A stretch of DNA of 57,739 nt, taken from contig DATJYL010000056.1 in NCBI GenBank assembly GCA_035499655.1, positions 1-57,739 of the forward strand. The letters run 5' to 3'. The DNA comes from Pirellulales bacterium. GTDB taxonomy: Bacteria; Planctomycetota; Planctomycetia; Pirellulales; JADZDJ01. The translations under genes were made by a program, and so were the position numbers. Below, piece after piece: positions 18,204 to 26,015 of this stretch; the stretch's first letter is position 1, and each line of letters begins with the position of its first letter. The notes under the pieces are model-generated. The model made no database searches. It had not been told where the DNA came from and worked only from the letters and a program-made list of their open reading frames with translations.

Positions 18204-19772
18204 TTACTTCTTGGGCGGTGAAACTTTGAGGACTTCGTCCGGCGTGATAAAACCGTCGCCGTTGAGGTCATATTTGGCAAACTCGGCGAGCTTGCTTTCG
18301 GTCCAGGTCGAAGCAAATTCGTGCATGCTCACTTGCCCGTCGCCATCGGCATCGTCCTGGGCAAACCAATCGGGCAAGCCCTCCGGCAGCCGTTCCTTGG
18401 GCGTAAGATAGTGTTTTCCCGTGGCTGTGGAACCGCTGGAAGGCCCGGGGCCGTTATCTCGCCGGCCACCCAATCCGCGACTGCCGCCCGGATTGCCCCC
18501 TGCCGCATCGGCGGTCGCCGTAGAGCCGGAAGATGAAGTCCGACTGGCGCCTGCCCCGGACGAACCGGAACTATCGGATCGTGAAGCCATAGAAGCGCTA
18601 TCATCATGGTTCCAATTCTTCAAGGTTTCAACAATTTCGTCCAGAGTGACTTTGCCGTCGTGATTGCGGTCATACCGCTCGCCATTGCTCATTTGCGACC
18701 ATTCTTCTTTTTCCAACACGCCATCGCCATTTTTGTCGTATTGCTTCATCATGCTGGCGGCGTAGCCGCGAATTTTTGCGTCGTCCGTTGCTCCGCTGGA
18801 ACTAGAAGCGCTCGACGAACTGCCGCCAGCAGGGGCACTTGTGGAACTGCTGGATGCGCCGCCTGAGGAAGCAGTGGCGACTTGACTGTCGCCGGTGAAA
18901 GATGCGGTCGCCAAGACCAAATCTTCACCGAAGCCGGGCACGGAAGGAGCATCCACCGATTCGCCAAAGGGGGGAACCAGCGGCGGCGTATTATCTTCCT
19001 CTTTGTTCTCGCGCGAGGCATCGCCCGAATTTGCGACATTTCCCGGACTTCCTTCGCCGCCCCGGTTGAAGCGTCCACCGCCTCCACCTTGGTTGCGCAT
19101 TTGATCAAAGGCGGCCGTGGCCTTCTCGATGGAAATGGGTCCATCCGTGTTCAGACCGGCGCGTTGCAGCATGAATCGGGCGCGATCGTTGAGTTCGCTC
19201 GGTTCGAGCATGCCGTTTCCGTTGGTGTCCAAGCGCCGCAGCATGTCGCCGACATTTGCGCCACCGCCGCCGAATCCACCTCCTCCAAAGCCGCCACCAC
19301 CGAACCCGCCGCCAGGACCGCCGAATCCACCGCCGCCAAAGCCGCCACCCCCAAATCCGCCTCCACCAAAGCCACCCCCAGGACCACCAAATCCGCCACC
19401 GCCAAAGCCACCCCCAGGGCCACCGAAACCGCCACCGCCAAAGCCACCACCGCCTCTGCGGCCAAAACCACCGCCGCCCATACCGCCCATACCATCGCCG
19501 AATCCACCCCCGCCAAAGCCTCCGCCACCAAATCCTCCACCCCCTGGACCGCCGAAGCCGCCCCCACCGAACCCGCCTCCGCCACGACCCCCTCGACGTC
19601 CAAAGCCACCTTGCCCTTGTCCATCGCCGCCTCCGTCGTCCCGTTGTGCGAAACGACCACCCCGAGCCGCTCCACCGGAAGAGTCGCCGGAATCCTGGGC
19701 TAGGACGTATTTTGCCGTCCCGGCCGAGGCGGTAACTACCAGCACGATGAAAATGCGGTTAAAGCTGAGCAT
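18204..19772 (-). CDS. Secreted EF-hand protein with long glycine-rich tract
   Basis: A 522-residue exported protein. ATG 19772 is chosen because it directly opens a good signal peptide (LSFNRIFIVLVVTASAG, cleavage near VLAQD); the open frame extends 15 codons further to 19817. Residues ~35-180 are Gly/Phe repeats of the FGGGGFGGPGGG type. Five EF-hand loops are readable: DTNGNGMLEPSE (~180), DKNGDGVLEKEE (~343), DRNHDGKVTLDE (~366), DADGDGQVSMHE (~475) and DLNGDGFITPDE (~500). They are joined by Ser/Gly/Ala-rich linkers. Ca binding is expected from the loops. The role is unknown; planctomycetes have many such EF-hand envelope proteins. The gene is antisense to its neighbours and stands alone between the GT4 gene and the LTxxQ-type gene. 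Confidence 0.82.
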   Translation of the reverse strand: MLSFNRIFIVLVVTASAGTAKYVLAQDSGDSSGGAARGGRFAQRDDGGGDGQGQGGFGRRGGRGGGGFGGGGFGGPGGGGFGGGGFGGGGFGDGMGGMGGGGFGRRGGGGFGGGGFGGPGGGFGGGGFGGPGGGFGGGGFGGGGFGGGGFGGPGGGFGGGGFGGGGFGGGGANVGDMLRRLDTNGNGMLEPSELNDRARFMLQRAGLNTDGPISIEKATAAFDQMRNQGGGGGRFNRGGEGSPGNVANSGDASRENKEEDNTPPLVPPFGESVDAPSVPGFGEDLVLATASFTGDSQVATASSGGASSSSTSAPAGGSSSSASSSSGATDDAKIRGYAASMMKQYDKNGDGVLEKEEWSQMSNGERYDRNHDGKVTLDEIVETLKNWNHDDSASMASRSDSSGSSGAGASRTSSSGSTATADAAGGNPGGSRGLGGRRDNGPGPSSGSTATGKHYLTPKERLPEGLPDWFAQDDADGDGQVSMHEFASTWTESKLAEFAKYDLNGDGFITPDEVLKVSPPKK

Positions 19773-20054
19773 CGTAGTTCGATTGTAACCCCAAAGTATA
19801 AAACCACCTAACGGCATTTTTTGTTCCGCGAGATTGCACCAAATCGGGTGAAATTCGTATGCTGAAAGCCAGAACCTAGCCGGGCTCGACGGGGTTTAAG
19901 TGATTGCTCGCTAGTGTGGGTGGGCGGCTGGAGTTACGTGCGGCGAAGGAGCTTGATTTTTCGCGCTGTGCAACAAGGACCTAAAGTCTGCAATCCAGCC
20001 AATTTGAAAGGTCGTGGGAGGTTTCTCAAAAATACCCAGTGGAGGAGTTTCGTC

Positions 20055-20801
20055 ATGAGAATTTGTTTAAGTTGTCTGAAGGTTTGTGTGGCAGTGGCGG
20101 CGTTAGCGATTGCTGCGGACGCGCTAGCACAAGCAGGCGGAGGAGGTGGTGGTCGTAGAGGCGGATTCGGTGGACGTGGCGGTGGTTTTAGCCCCCTGAT
20201 GCTGTTGCAGGCCGAACCGGTTCAGAAAGAATTGGAATTATCGGACGATCAGAAAACGCAAGTGACTAAGTTGGCCGATGATGCACGGCAAGCATTCGCG
20301 GGCGGCGGCGGGCCCCCGACAGCGGAAGAAATGCAACAGCGCCGAGACGATCAGCAAAAGAAAATCGACGCCATTTTGCTGCCGAATCAGCAGGAACGGC
20401 TGCAGGAAATTCTGCTTCAATTGCAAGGCGCCCAAGCCCTTTCGGATCCCAAAGTGGCCGAGAAGCTGCAGTTGACCGATGATCAGAAAACCCAGCTCCA
20501 ACAGTTGGCCGACGATTACCGCCAAAAAAATCGGGATTTGCGCCAAGGTGGTGGGCGGCCAGACCCAGATGCCGTAGCCAAGTTGCGAACTGAACAAACC
20601 GACAAAGCCATGGCGATTTTAACCGCCGATCAAAAAGATCAGTTCACCAAGATGGAAGGAGCAAAAATTGACATTGATCCCGCTACCATCATGCGCGGCG
20701 CCTTCGGTGGCCGTGGCGGCCGTAACCGCGGCAACGGCGGAAATGGCAATGGTGGGGGTAATGGCAATGGCGGAAAAGGCACCGGCCAGCCGGATGCTTA
20801 A
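20055..20801 (+). CDS. Small periplasmic LTxxQ-like protein with glycine-rich ends
   Basis: A 248-residue exported protein. ATG 20055 follows GGAGGAG by 8 nt and begins a signal peptide (cleavage near LAQAGG), which settles the start against a longer open frame from 19914. After a short Gly/Arg/Phe stretch come two related helical units, LELSDDQKTQVTKLADDARQ and LQLTDDQKTQLQQLADDYRQ, plus a weaker ILTADQKDQFTKM. These resemble the Spy/CpxP LTxxQ motif. The C-terminus is Gly/Asn-rich. The middle unit, with the preceding SDPKVAEKLQLT, closely parallels ADPSIAKQLQLT in the secretin-module protein at 12446. The function is unknown; an envelope stress or chaperone role would be by analogy only. 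Confidence 0.78.
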   Translation: MRICLSCLKVCVAVAALAIAADALAQAGGGGGGRRGGFGGRGGGFSPLMLLQAEPVQKELELSDDQKTQVTKLADDARQAFAGGGGPPTAEEMQQRRDDQQKKIDAILLPNQQERLQEILLQLQGAQALSDPKVAEKLQLTDDQKTQLQQLADDYRQKNRDLRQGGGRPDPDAVAKLRTEQTDKAMAILTADQKDQFTKMEGAKIDIDPATIMRGAFGGRGGRNRGNGGNGNGGGNGNGGKGTGQPDA

Positions 20802-20897
20802 CTTCGCCAAAATTGGGCAATCGTTCGGCTGAATTCGTATCCGAAATAGCCCAATGCAACAACGAGGTAAGATAGGACTTTCACCGCGCCGCCCAAG

Positions 20898-20934
20898 ATG
20901 CGAAAATGGTCACATGAGTTGGCTATTTTCGCAT
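20898..20934. repeat. Inverted repeat upstream of gspE
   Basis: ATGCGAAAAT (20898-20907) is perfectly complementary to ATTTTCGCAT (20925-20934) across a 17-base spacer. It lies about 100 bases before the likely -10 box of the gsp operon. This could be a protein-binding operator or the end hairpin of the preceding gene's transcript. Confidence 0.45.
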
Positions 20935-21004
20935 TGGGGTTGGCGCTTGGTTTGCCTGTTTAGCATTCGTTGCCGAAAATGCCATTCTTTGGCTTTCGAT
21001 GGTG

Positions 21005-21037
21005 TTGAAACAGGACCCGAGGCCGGCTGGGTATAAT
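21005..21037 (+). promoter_or_regulatory. Possible promoter of the gsp operon
   Basis: A consensus TATAAT sits at 21032-21037, with TTGAAA at 21005-21010. The spacing of 21 bases is longer than the usual 16-18, so the -35 assignment is doubtful. Transcription from here would give a leader of about 75 nt before the gspE start at 21118. Confidence 0.4.
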
Positions 21038-21117
21038 GTAGGTTTGTGGCCTTCAGCCTTGGCTGCGTGACGGTTCCCTCCGCATTCCGCCCTCCTTTTC
21101 CTTTCGCGTGTAAATTC

Positions 21118-22830
21118 ATGGATGCTGCAGATATTCTTGTTCGGCGCGGATTGTTGACGGAACGTCAATTGGCGGAAGTGCGCGCCGCCCAGAACAACGG
21201 CACTCAACTGGAACAACTTGCCGTGCAAATGGGTTATTGCACGGAAGAGGCGGTCCTTAAAGCGCTGGGTGCGGAAGTCGGGCTCGATTACATCGATTTG
21301 GCGGAAACCCCCGTCGACTTGTCGCTCTTGAAAGATTTTCCTCCCAAGTTGCTCCATCGCCAGGCGCTGTTTCCGGTGCGCCGCGAAAACGGCAGCCTGG
21401 TGGTTGCCACAGCCGATCCGTTCGATTTGTACCCGCTGGACGAACTCAGCGCTTCGACCGGTTTAACCGTCGTGCCCGTCCTGGCCAGCCGCGCGGAAAT
21501 TTCCAAGCTCATCAAAACCCATTTGGGCGTGGGCAGTGAAACCGTCAGCAGCTTGGTGTCGCAAAGCGACGACAACGTAGAACTGCTGGGCGAAATTGAA
21601 ACCGACGGCTCCGAGCTGTCCGAAATGGCGCAGGAGGCCAGCGTCATTCGGCTGGTCAACGAAATTTTGCTGGAAGCCATCGAAACCAGGGCCAGCGACG
21701 TGCACATCGAGCCGCAAGCCCATGGGCTGTGGATTCGTTACCGCATCGACGGCCTGTTGCATCCGCAGCCGGTGCCGCCGGAAATCACGCGCTTTCAAGC
21801 GGCCATTCTTAGCCGGTTGAAGATTATGGCGCGGTTAAACATCGCTGAAAAACGGCTACCGCAAGATGGCCGCATCAAGCTGCGCGTCCGAGGACGGGAA
21901 ATTGACGTGCGCGTGTCCGTGATCCCCATGATTCACGGCGAAGGCATCGTCATGCGCATCCTCGACAAAGGCGCTATGGAGTTCAAACTCCAAAAGCTGG
22001 GCATGGAGGACGATTTATACAAAACCTTCCACGAACTCATCACGTTGCCGCACGGCATTGTTTTGGTGACTGGCCCAACCGGCTCGGGAAAAACCACCAC
22101 GCTGTATAGCGCGCTGCTGGAAATCCGCAGCGATGACACCAAAATCATCACCACCGAAGACCCGGTCGAATATCAGCTCGACGGCATCAACCAGATTCAA
22201 GTGCATACCAAAATCGGTTTGACCTTCGGGGCCTCGCTGCGGAGCATTTTGCGTCACGATCCGGATATTGTTCTGGTCGGCGAAATTCGAGACCAGGAAA
22301 CGGCGGAGAATGCCATTCAAGCGTCTCTGACAGGTCACTTGGTCTTTAGCACGCTGCACACCAATGACGCGGCCGGCGCTTACACCCGCATGATCGACAT
22401 GGGCGTGGAGCCATTTCTCGTGGCCAGCACAGTGGAAGGCGTCATGGCCCAACGGCTGGTCCGCCGTTTGTGCCCGCAGTGCAAGGAAGCCTTCGTCCCC
22501 ATCGAAACCGATTTGCCTTCCGATTTCCCCCGAGACAAACTAAAGGAGATCGGCGGAAAGTTGTATCGCGCGCGCGGATGTCGTGCCTGCCGCAACTTCG
22601 GCTATTCCGGCCGAATGGGTATTTACGAGCTGTTAATCACCACCAATAAAATCCGCCAATTAGCTCACGACCGAGCCAGCACCTGGGCCATTACCGAGGC
22701 CGCCGTGGCCGACGGAATGACAACGTTGCGGCAAGACGGTTGGCGAAAAGTCCTTTCCGGCCGCACCACGATTGACGAAGTGGCCCAGGCCACTAAGGGC
22801 GATATTTCCACGTTCAAACTCAAACATTGA
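21118..22830 (+). CDS. gspE: Type II secretion ATPase GspE
   Basis: A 570-residue cytoplasmic hexameric ATPase that powers pseudopilus assembly. The N-terminal T2SSE_N/MshEN domain is at about residues 1-150. The core has Walker [11 protein letters not shown] (residues 319-328) and Walker [13 protein letters not shown] starting at D381. The His box is [14 protein letters not shown] tetracysteine zinc module, CPQC (452-455) and CRAC (488-491), is typical of GspE rather than PilT. ATG 21118 is chosen over an upstream in-frame start at 21046 because family proteins begin near [14 protein letters not shown]. It is first in a plus-strand run gspE-F-G-H-I-J-K-L-M. Confidence 0.95.
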   Translation: MDAADILVRRGLLTERQLAEVRAAQNNGTQLEQLAVQMGYCTEEAVLKALGAEVGLDYIDLAETPVDLSLLKDFPPKLLHRQALFPVRRENGSLVVATADPFDLYPLDELSASTGLTVVPVLASRAEISKLIKTHLGVGSETVSSLVSQSDDNVELLGEIETDGSELSEMAQEASVIRLVNEILLEAIETRASDVHIEPQAHGLWIRYRIDGLLHPQPVPPEITRFQAAILSRLKIMARLNIAEKRLPQDGRIKLRVRGREIDVRVSVIPMIHGEGIVMRILDKGAMEFKLQKLGMEDDLYKTFHELITLPHGIVLVTGPTGSGKTTTLYSALLEIRSDDTKIITTEDPVEYQLDGINQIQVHTKIGLTFGASLRSILRHDPDIVLVGEIRDQETAENAIQASLTGHLVFSTLHTNDAAGAYTRMIDMGVEPFLVASTVEGVMAQRLVRRLCPQCKEAFVPIETDLPSDFPRDKLKEIGGKLYRARGCRACRNFGYSGRMGIYELLITTNKIRQLAHDRASTWAITEAAVADGMTTLRQDGWRKVLSGRTTIDEVAQATKGDISTFKLKH

Positions 22831-22840
22831 AAATGCCCTT

Positions 22841-22890
22841 CGTCCGTTGTCAGTTGCCCGTTGCAAATCGTTGATCTGACCACTGATAAA
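22841..22890 (-). repeat. Word-like intergenic repeat, copy 1 (gspE/gspF junction)
   Basis: This stretch fills the gspE-gspF gap. Read on the minus strand it contains ATCAGTGGTCAG (22876-22887), which is identical to a stretch at 25504-25515, and CAACGGAC-like words shared with 24804-24813 and 25530-25553. It ends one base before the gspF start codon and replaces any recognisable ribosome-binding site there. Confidence 0.6.
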
Positions 22891-22891
22891 T

Positions 22892-24103
22892 ATGCCCGAT
22901 TTTGCCTACATCGCCCGTGACCATACTGGCCGCAAGGTTAGCGGCACACTTTCGGCGTCCAGCCGCCGCGACGTCGTGGCATCTTTGGGCAAGCAATCGC
23001 TATTTCCTTTGGAAGTCAAAGATGCGGTCGCCGACAACGTGGTGCATGTCAAGCGCGGACGCAAAGTGAAGCCGCAGGTGATGGCCACGGTGTATGCGCA
23101 GTTGGCCGATTTGCTCCGCAGCGGCGTGCCGTTGTTGCGCGCGCTGGAAGTGCTAAAAAATCAAAGCTCGCAGCCGGCGTTGAAGGAAGTAATGGGCGAA
23201 GTTTACACCGCGGTGGAAGACGGCACCAGCATCGCCGACGCCATGCAAACCAATCCGCGCGCCTTCAGCGAAATGGCCATCAGCATGGTGCGCGCCGGCG
23301 CCGAAGGCGGCTTTCTGGAAGATGCCCTGGCCCGGGTGGCCCAATTCACGGAGCAGCAGCAAGACCTTAAAAATCGAACGACAGGCGCACTCGCCTATCC
23401 CGCTTTTTTGGCCGTTGTAGGTGTGACGGTTGTCACGGTTCTGATTGTTTTCTTTGTTCCAAAATTTGAAGATTTGTTTGCCCGGCTGCGCGACCGCGGC
23501 GAATTGCCCGCCCTGACCGATGCGCTGCTGGCCGTCAGCCACACGCTGGGCTCCTGGGTCGGTTTGGTTATTCTTGGCGCGATGGTGATGGGTTTTCTTT
23601 TCGCGCGAAAAAAATTGTCGACCGAGGCGGGACGGGTTTGGAGCGATCGCATGAAACTAAAATTGCCCGCGATTGGCGGCATCTTTCAAAGTTTAGCCGT
23701 TGCCCGGTTTTGCCGCGTGCTGGGCACGTTGTTGCACAACGGCGTGCCGATTTTGCGTTCGTTGGAAATCTCCAGTGCCGCCGCCGGAAACAGGATTTTG
23801 GGCGCCGCGATTTCCGAAGCGGCCGAAAACATTTCAGCCGGGCAATCGCTCGCCAAACCGTTAGGCGCCAGCGGTTATTTCCCGCCGGAAGTGGTCGAAA
23901 TGATCGCCGTGGCGGAAGAATCCAACACCCTGGAAAGCGTTCTGACGACCATTTCCGACGCACTGGAGCGAAGAACATTTCGCCGCTTAGATTTAATGGT
24001 GCGCTTGCTGGAACCCATGATGCTGTTGCTGCTGGCCGGGATGGTATTAATTGTCGTTATTGCCCTGTTAATGCCCGTGATGCAAATGAGCCAAGCTGTG
24101 TAA
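22892..24103 (+). CDS. gspF: Type II secretion inner-membrane platform protein GspF
   Basis: A 403-residue polytopic protein with two T2SSF domains. The first follows FAYIARDHTGRKVSGTL and contains LADLLRSGVPLLRALEVL; the second contains FCRVLGTLLHNGVPILRSLEI. Three membrane segments are visible, at about residues 170-192, 217-240 and 370-395. The length matches GspF/PilC. It couples the GspE ATPase to pseudopilin assembly. The start ATG has no Shine-Dalgarno sequence because a repeat occupies the 50 bases upstream, so translation may depend on coupling or unusual initiation. It is the second gene of the gsp operon. Confidence 0.95.
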   Translation: MPDFAYIARDHTGRKVSGTLSASSRRDVVASLGKQSLFPLEVKDAVADNVVHVKRGRKVKPQVMATVYAQLADLLRSGVPLLRALEVLKNQSSQPALKEVMGEVYTAVEDGTSIADAMQTNPRAFSEMAISMVRAGAEGGFLEDALARVAQFTEQQQDLKNRTTGALAYPAFLAVVGVTVVTVLIVFFVPKFEDLFARLRDRGELPALTDALLAVSHTLGSWVGLVILGAMVMGFLFARKKLSTEAGRVWSDRMKLKLPAIGGIFQSLAVARFCRVLGTLLHNGVPILRSLEISSAAAGNRILGAAISEAAENISAGQSLAKPLGASGYFPPEVVEMIAVAEESNTLESVLTTISDALERRTFRRLDLMVRLLEPMMLLLLAGMVLIVVIALLMPVMQMSQAV

Positions 24104-24287
24104 AATAGAATGCGGCGGAAAAACTTGTTTCTGAACGATCATCGGTTCGTTTTGAGGGCCAAAAATGGCAGAAAAGCGTGGCAAATTCGCCACCTGGGCT
24201 GTTTTAGCGGGGTTTAATAAGTAGCCTGCGGAAACCTTCATCGAAAAACTTCTCAATACATATATCTTTCTTGTGGAGGTCTGAATT
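24104..24287 (+). promoter_or_regulatory. gspF-gspG spacer with hairpins
   Basis: This is the largest gap within the gsp operon (184 bases). It holds a bulged hairpin around 24133-24150 (GAACGAT with ATCGGTTC) followed by GTTTT. A second stem is GTGGC (24178-24182) with GCCAC (24189-24193). It could be a partial terminator or RNA-processing site that lets the major pseudopilin be expressed at a different level; a separate promoter is possible but not clear. Confidence 0.35.
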
Positions 24288-24710
24288 ATGTCCGGCATTC
24301 ACGCACGTCGCCCATCGCGCGCGGCCTTTACGTTGATGGAAGTGTTGCTGGTGTTGGTCATCCTGGTGGTACTGGGGTCTTTGGCGGTCGGTATGTTCAC
24401 TGGTGCTCAGAAACGGGCAAATCTGAATGCAGCACAGGTGCAAGTCGAAGCCATTTCCGACCAATGTGAGCGTTATAACCTCGACATGAACGCCTATCCA
24501 ACAACTTTAGATCAGTTGTTTACAAACCCCGGTGGCCCCAAAGCGGATGCTTGGACCGGGCCGTATCTAACCAAAGAAGTGCCGTTGGATCCTTGGGGAA
24601 ATCCATACCAGATTCAATCGCCCGGTGCGCGGCATCCCGATAAAGTCGATGTCTGGTCGTATGGGCCCGACGGCCAAAACGGCACGCAAGACGACATTTA
24701 CAACCATTGA
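24288..24710 (+). CDS. gspG: Major pseudopilin GspG
   Basis: A 140-residue pseudopilin, the main subunit of the T2SS pseudopilus. A strong GGAGG precedes the ATG. The 13-residue leader ends RAA, and the mature protein starts FTLMEVLLVL with the conserved Glu5 (E18 of the precursor). The usual Gly at -1 is Ala here. The long hydrophobic helix is followed by the GspG fold: AYPTTLDQL, VPLDPWGNPYQI, and the Ca-binding C-terminal loop YGPDGQNGTQDD. It needs a prepilin peptidase, which is not encoded in the window. Confidence 0.95.
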   Translation: MSGIHARRPSRAAFTLMEVLLVLVILVVLGSLAVGMFTGAQKRANLNAAQVQVEAISDQCERYNLDMNAYPTTLDQLFTNPGGPKADAWTGPYLTKEVPLDPWGNPYQIQSPGARHPDKVDVWSYGPDGQNGTQDDIYNH

Positions 24711-24753
24711 TTCCCTGGAATCGGCGAGCGGCATTTTCTGCCGTGCCGTGAAA

Positions 24754-24830
24754 GGTCAGTGGATCAGCAGTCAAAAAGCCAGCAGTTAGTTGCCACCCAC
24801 CGGCAACGGACAAAAGAGAATGGACAATGC
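24754..24830 (+). repeat. Word-like intergenic repeat, copy 2 (gspG/gspH junction)
   Basis: This stretch contains GGTCAGTGG and CAACGGACAA (24804-24813), words shared with the copies at 22841 and 25504. It covers the gap before gspH and runs into its first codons. Confidence 0.5.
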
Positions 24831-25491
24831 AAACAAGCAACTGCCGATTGCTAAGCGCTACCTTCGCTCCGGCTTCACGCTTGTCGAGCTGATGTTGGTG
24901 TTGGCGGTGCTGGCAGTGTTTGCCGCCATGGCTTGGCCGTCCATTCATCGAGCGTACGAAAGCGTCCTCCTAAAAGACGCCGCCCAGCAAGTTCAAGCCG
25001 CTTTTGGCCATGCGCGGGTGCAGGCCATGACGAGCGGCGTGTCGCAAGTGTTCCACTTTGAGCAGGGAACGAGCCAGTACACTATCAGTGCTCTACAAGA
25101 CGACACCGCAGCAACGGAAAGCGACAGCACGTCGGATTCCACCGCTGTGTCGACCATGACTCTCGGGGGCAATTCCCCAGCGGCCTCGGCGGGAACGTCG
25201 AACGCATCCGGCGATGCTTCGGCAGGATGTGCCTACCAATTACCCGACGGGTTTACGTTTACCAGCGGAAATCGCGTATTGGACGCCCGCGCTGCCGCCG
25301 CGGAAAGCGAAGCCTCGGGAAACAGTTCGTCCGACAATGCGCCGCCTGTGCTGTTTTATCCCGACGGAACGGCGTCGGAAGCAGTGGTGACCATTAGCAA
25401 TCAGTATGGCCGGAATATATCGATCTCGTTGCGCGGTTTGACCGGCGTGGCCCGCATGAGCGACATCTTCAGCGGAGAGGCCCCGCAATGA
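24820..25491 (+). CDS. gspH: Minor pseudopilin GspH
   Basis: A 223-residue pseudopilin-like protein. The prepilin site is SG^FTLVELMLVLAVLAV (Gly18/Phe19, Glu23), followed by the usual hydrophobic helix and LLKDAAQQVQAAFGHARVQA, which fits GspH. An Ala/Ser/Thr-rich insert at about residues 95-150 interrupts the globular domain and makes it longer than typical GspH (about 170). ATG 24820 is preferred over an in-frame TTG at 24790, although the ribosome-binding site is weak. Its stop overlaps the gspI start (ATGA). Confidence 0.85.
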   Translation: MDNANKQLPIAKRYLRSGFTLVELMLVLAVLAVFAAMAWPSIHRAYESVLLKDAAQQVQAAFGHARVQAMTSGVSQVFHFEQGTSQYTISALQDDTAATESDSTSDSTAVSTMTLGGNSPAASAGTSNASGDASAGCAYQLPDGFTFTSGNRVLDARAAAAESEASGNSSSDNAPPVLFYPDGTASEAVVTISNQYGRNISISLRGLTGVARMSDIFSGEAPQ

Positions 25492-26015
25492 AACGCAGCA
25501 AACATCAGTGGTCAGTTGCAAACCACGGACAACGGACAACAAACAACGGACAACACCGTGCAAACGCCGAGTTCCAAAACGGATTCACTTTGCTGGAAGT
25601 GACTTTGGCCCTGGCGATTTTAGCCGGCGCTGTCGCCACTCTGGGCGAACTCGTGCGCAGCGGATTGGCAAACGCCCAAACGGCCCGCGACCTGACCCGG
25701 GCGGAAATGCTGTGCGAAGGCATTGAAGAGCAAGTGGTGGCCGGGGCCATTGCCCCTAGCTCCGCTTCCAGCGTGCCTTGCGATGATGATCCACGCTGGT
25801 TGTATTCGATTTCCAGCGAATCCGACCAAACCGGATTGTTGACCCTGCAAATCACCGTCACGAAAGATGTGCCCGCCGGTCAGCATCCGGTGCAATTCTC
25901 GCTGTGGCGCTGGATGATCGATCCTGGCGTCGCGCCGGAATCGAACGACAATTCGCAATCCACTTCGTCCTCGTCCAGTGGAACAACAAGTGGTTCCAGC
26001 ACGGGAGGCCAATGA
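25488..26015 (+). CDS. gspI: Minor pseudopilin GspI
   Basis: A 175-residue pseudopilin. The cleavage site is NG^FTLLEVTLALAILAG (Gly32/Phe33, Glu37). The 32-residue leader is unusually long, and its coding sequence (about 25504-25554) is the same repeat found at two other gsp junctions. The body, with AQTARDLTRAEMLCEGIEEQV, fits GspI. The C-terminal ~25 residues are Ser/Thr-rich. The start overlaps the gspH stop (ATGA), indicating coupled translation, and the stop overlaps the gspJ start. Confidence 0.85.
   Translation: MKRSKHQWSVANHGQRTTNNGQHRANAEFQNGFTLLEVTLALAILAGAVATLGELVRSGLANAQTARDLTRAEMLCEGIEEQVVAGAIAPSSASSVPCDDDPRWLYSISSESDQTGLLTLQITVTKDVPAGQHPVQFSLWRWMIDPGVAPESNDNSQSTSSSSSGTTSGSSTGGQ
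25504..25554 (+). repeat. Word-like repeat, copy 3, inside the gspI leader
   Basis: ATCAGTGGTCAG (25504-25515) is an exact inverted match to 22876-22887. CAACGGACAA occurs twice (25530-25539 and 25544-25553) and once at 24804-24813. Here the repeat is translated as part of the GspI prepilin leader. Confidence 0.65.

Larger units (their letters stand above)
20802..21117. other. Promoter region of the gsp operon
   Basis: There is no gene in these 316 bases. They hold a 10-bp inverted repeat (20898-20934) and a perfect TATAAT (21032-21037) upstream of gspE, both listed separately. Confidence 0.5.

Noticed and set aside
18882-19788. Long Pro-rich and Ser/Thr-rich open frames on the plus strand
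   Set aside because: They are antisense shadows of the Gly-rich tract of the EF-hand gene; GGN codons read as CCN/NCC on the other strand. They have no ribosome-binding site or signal.
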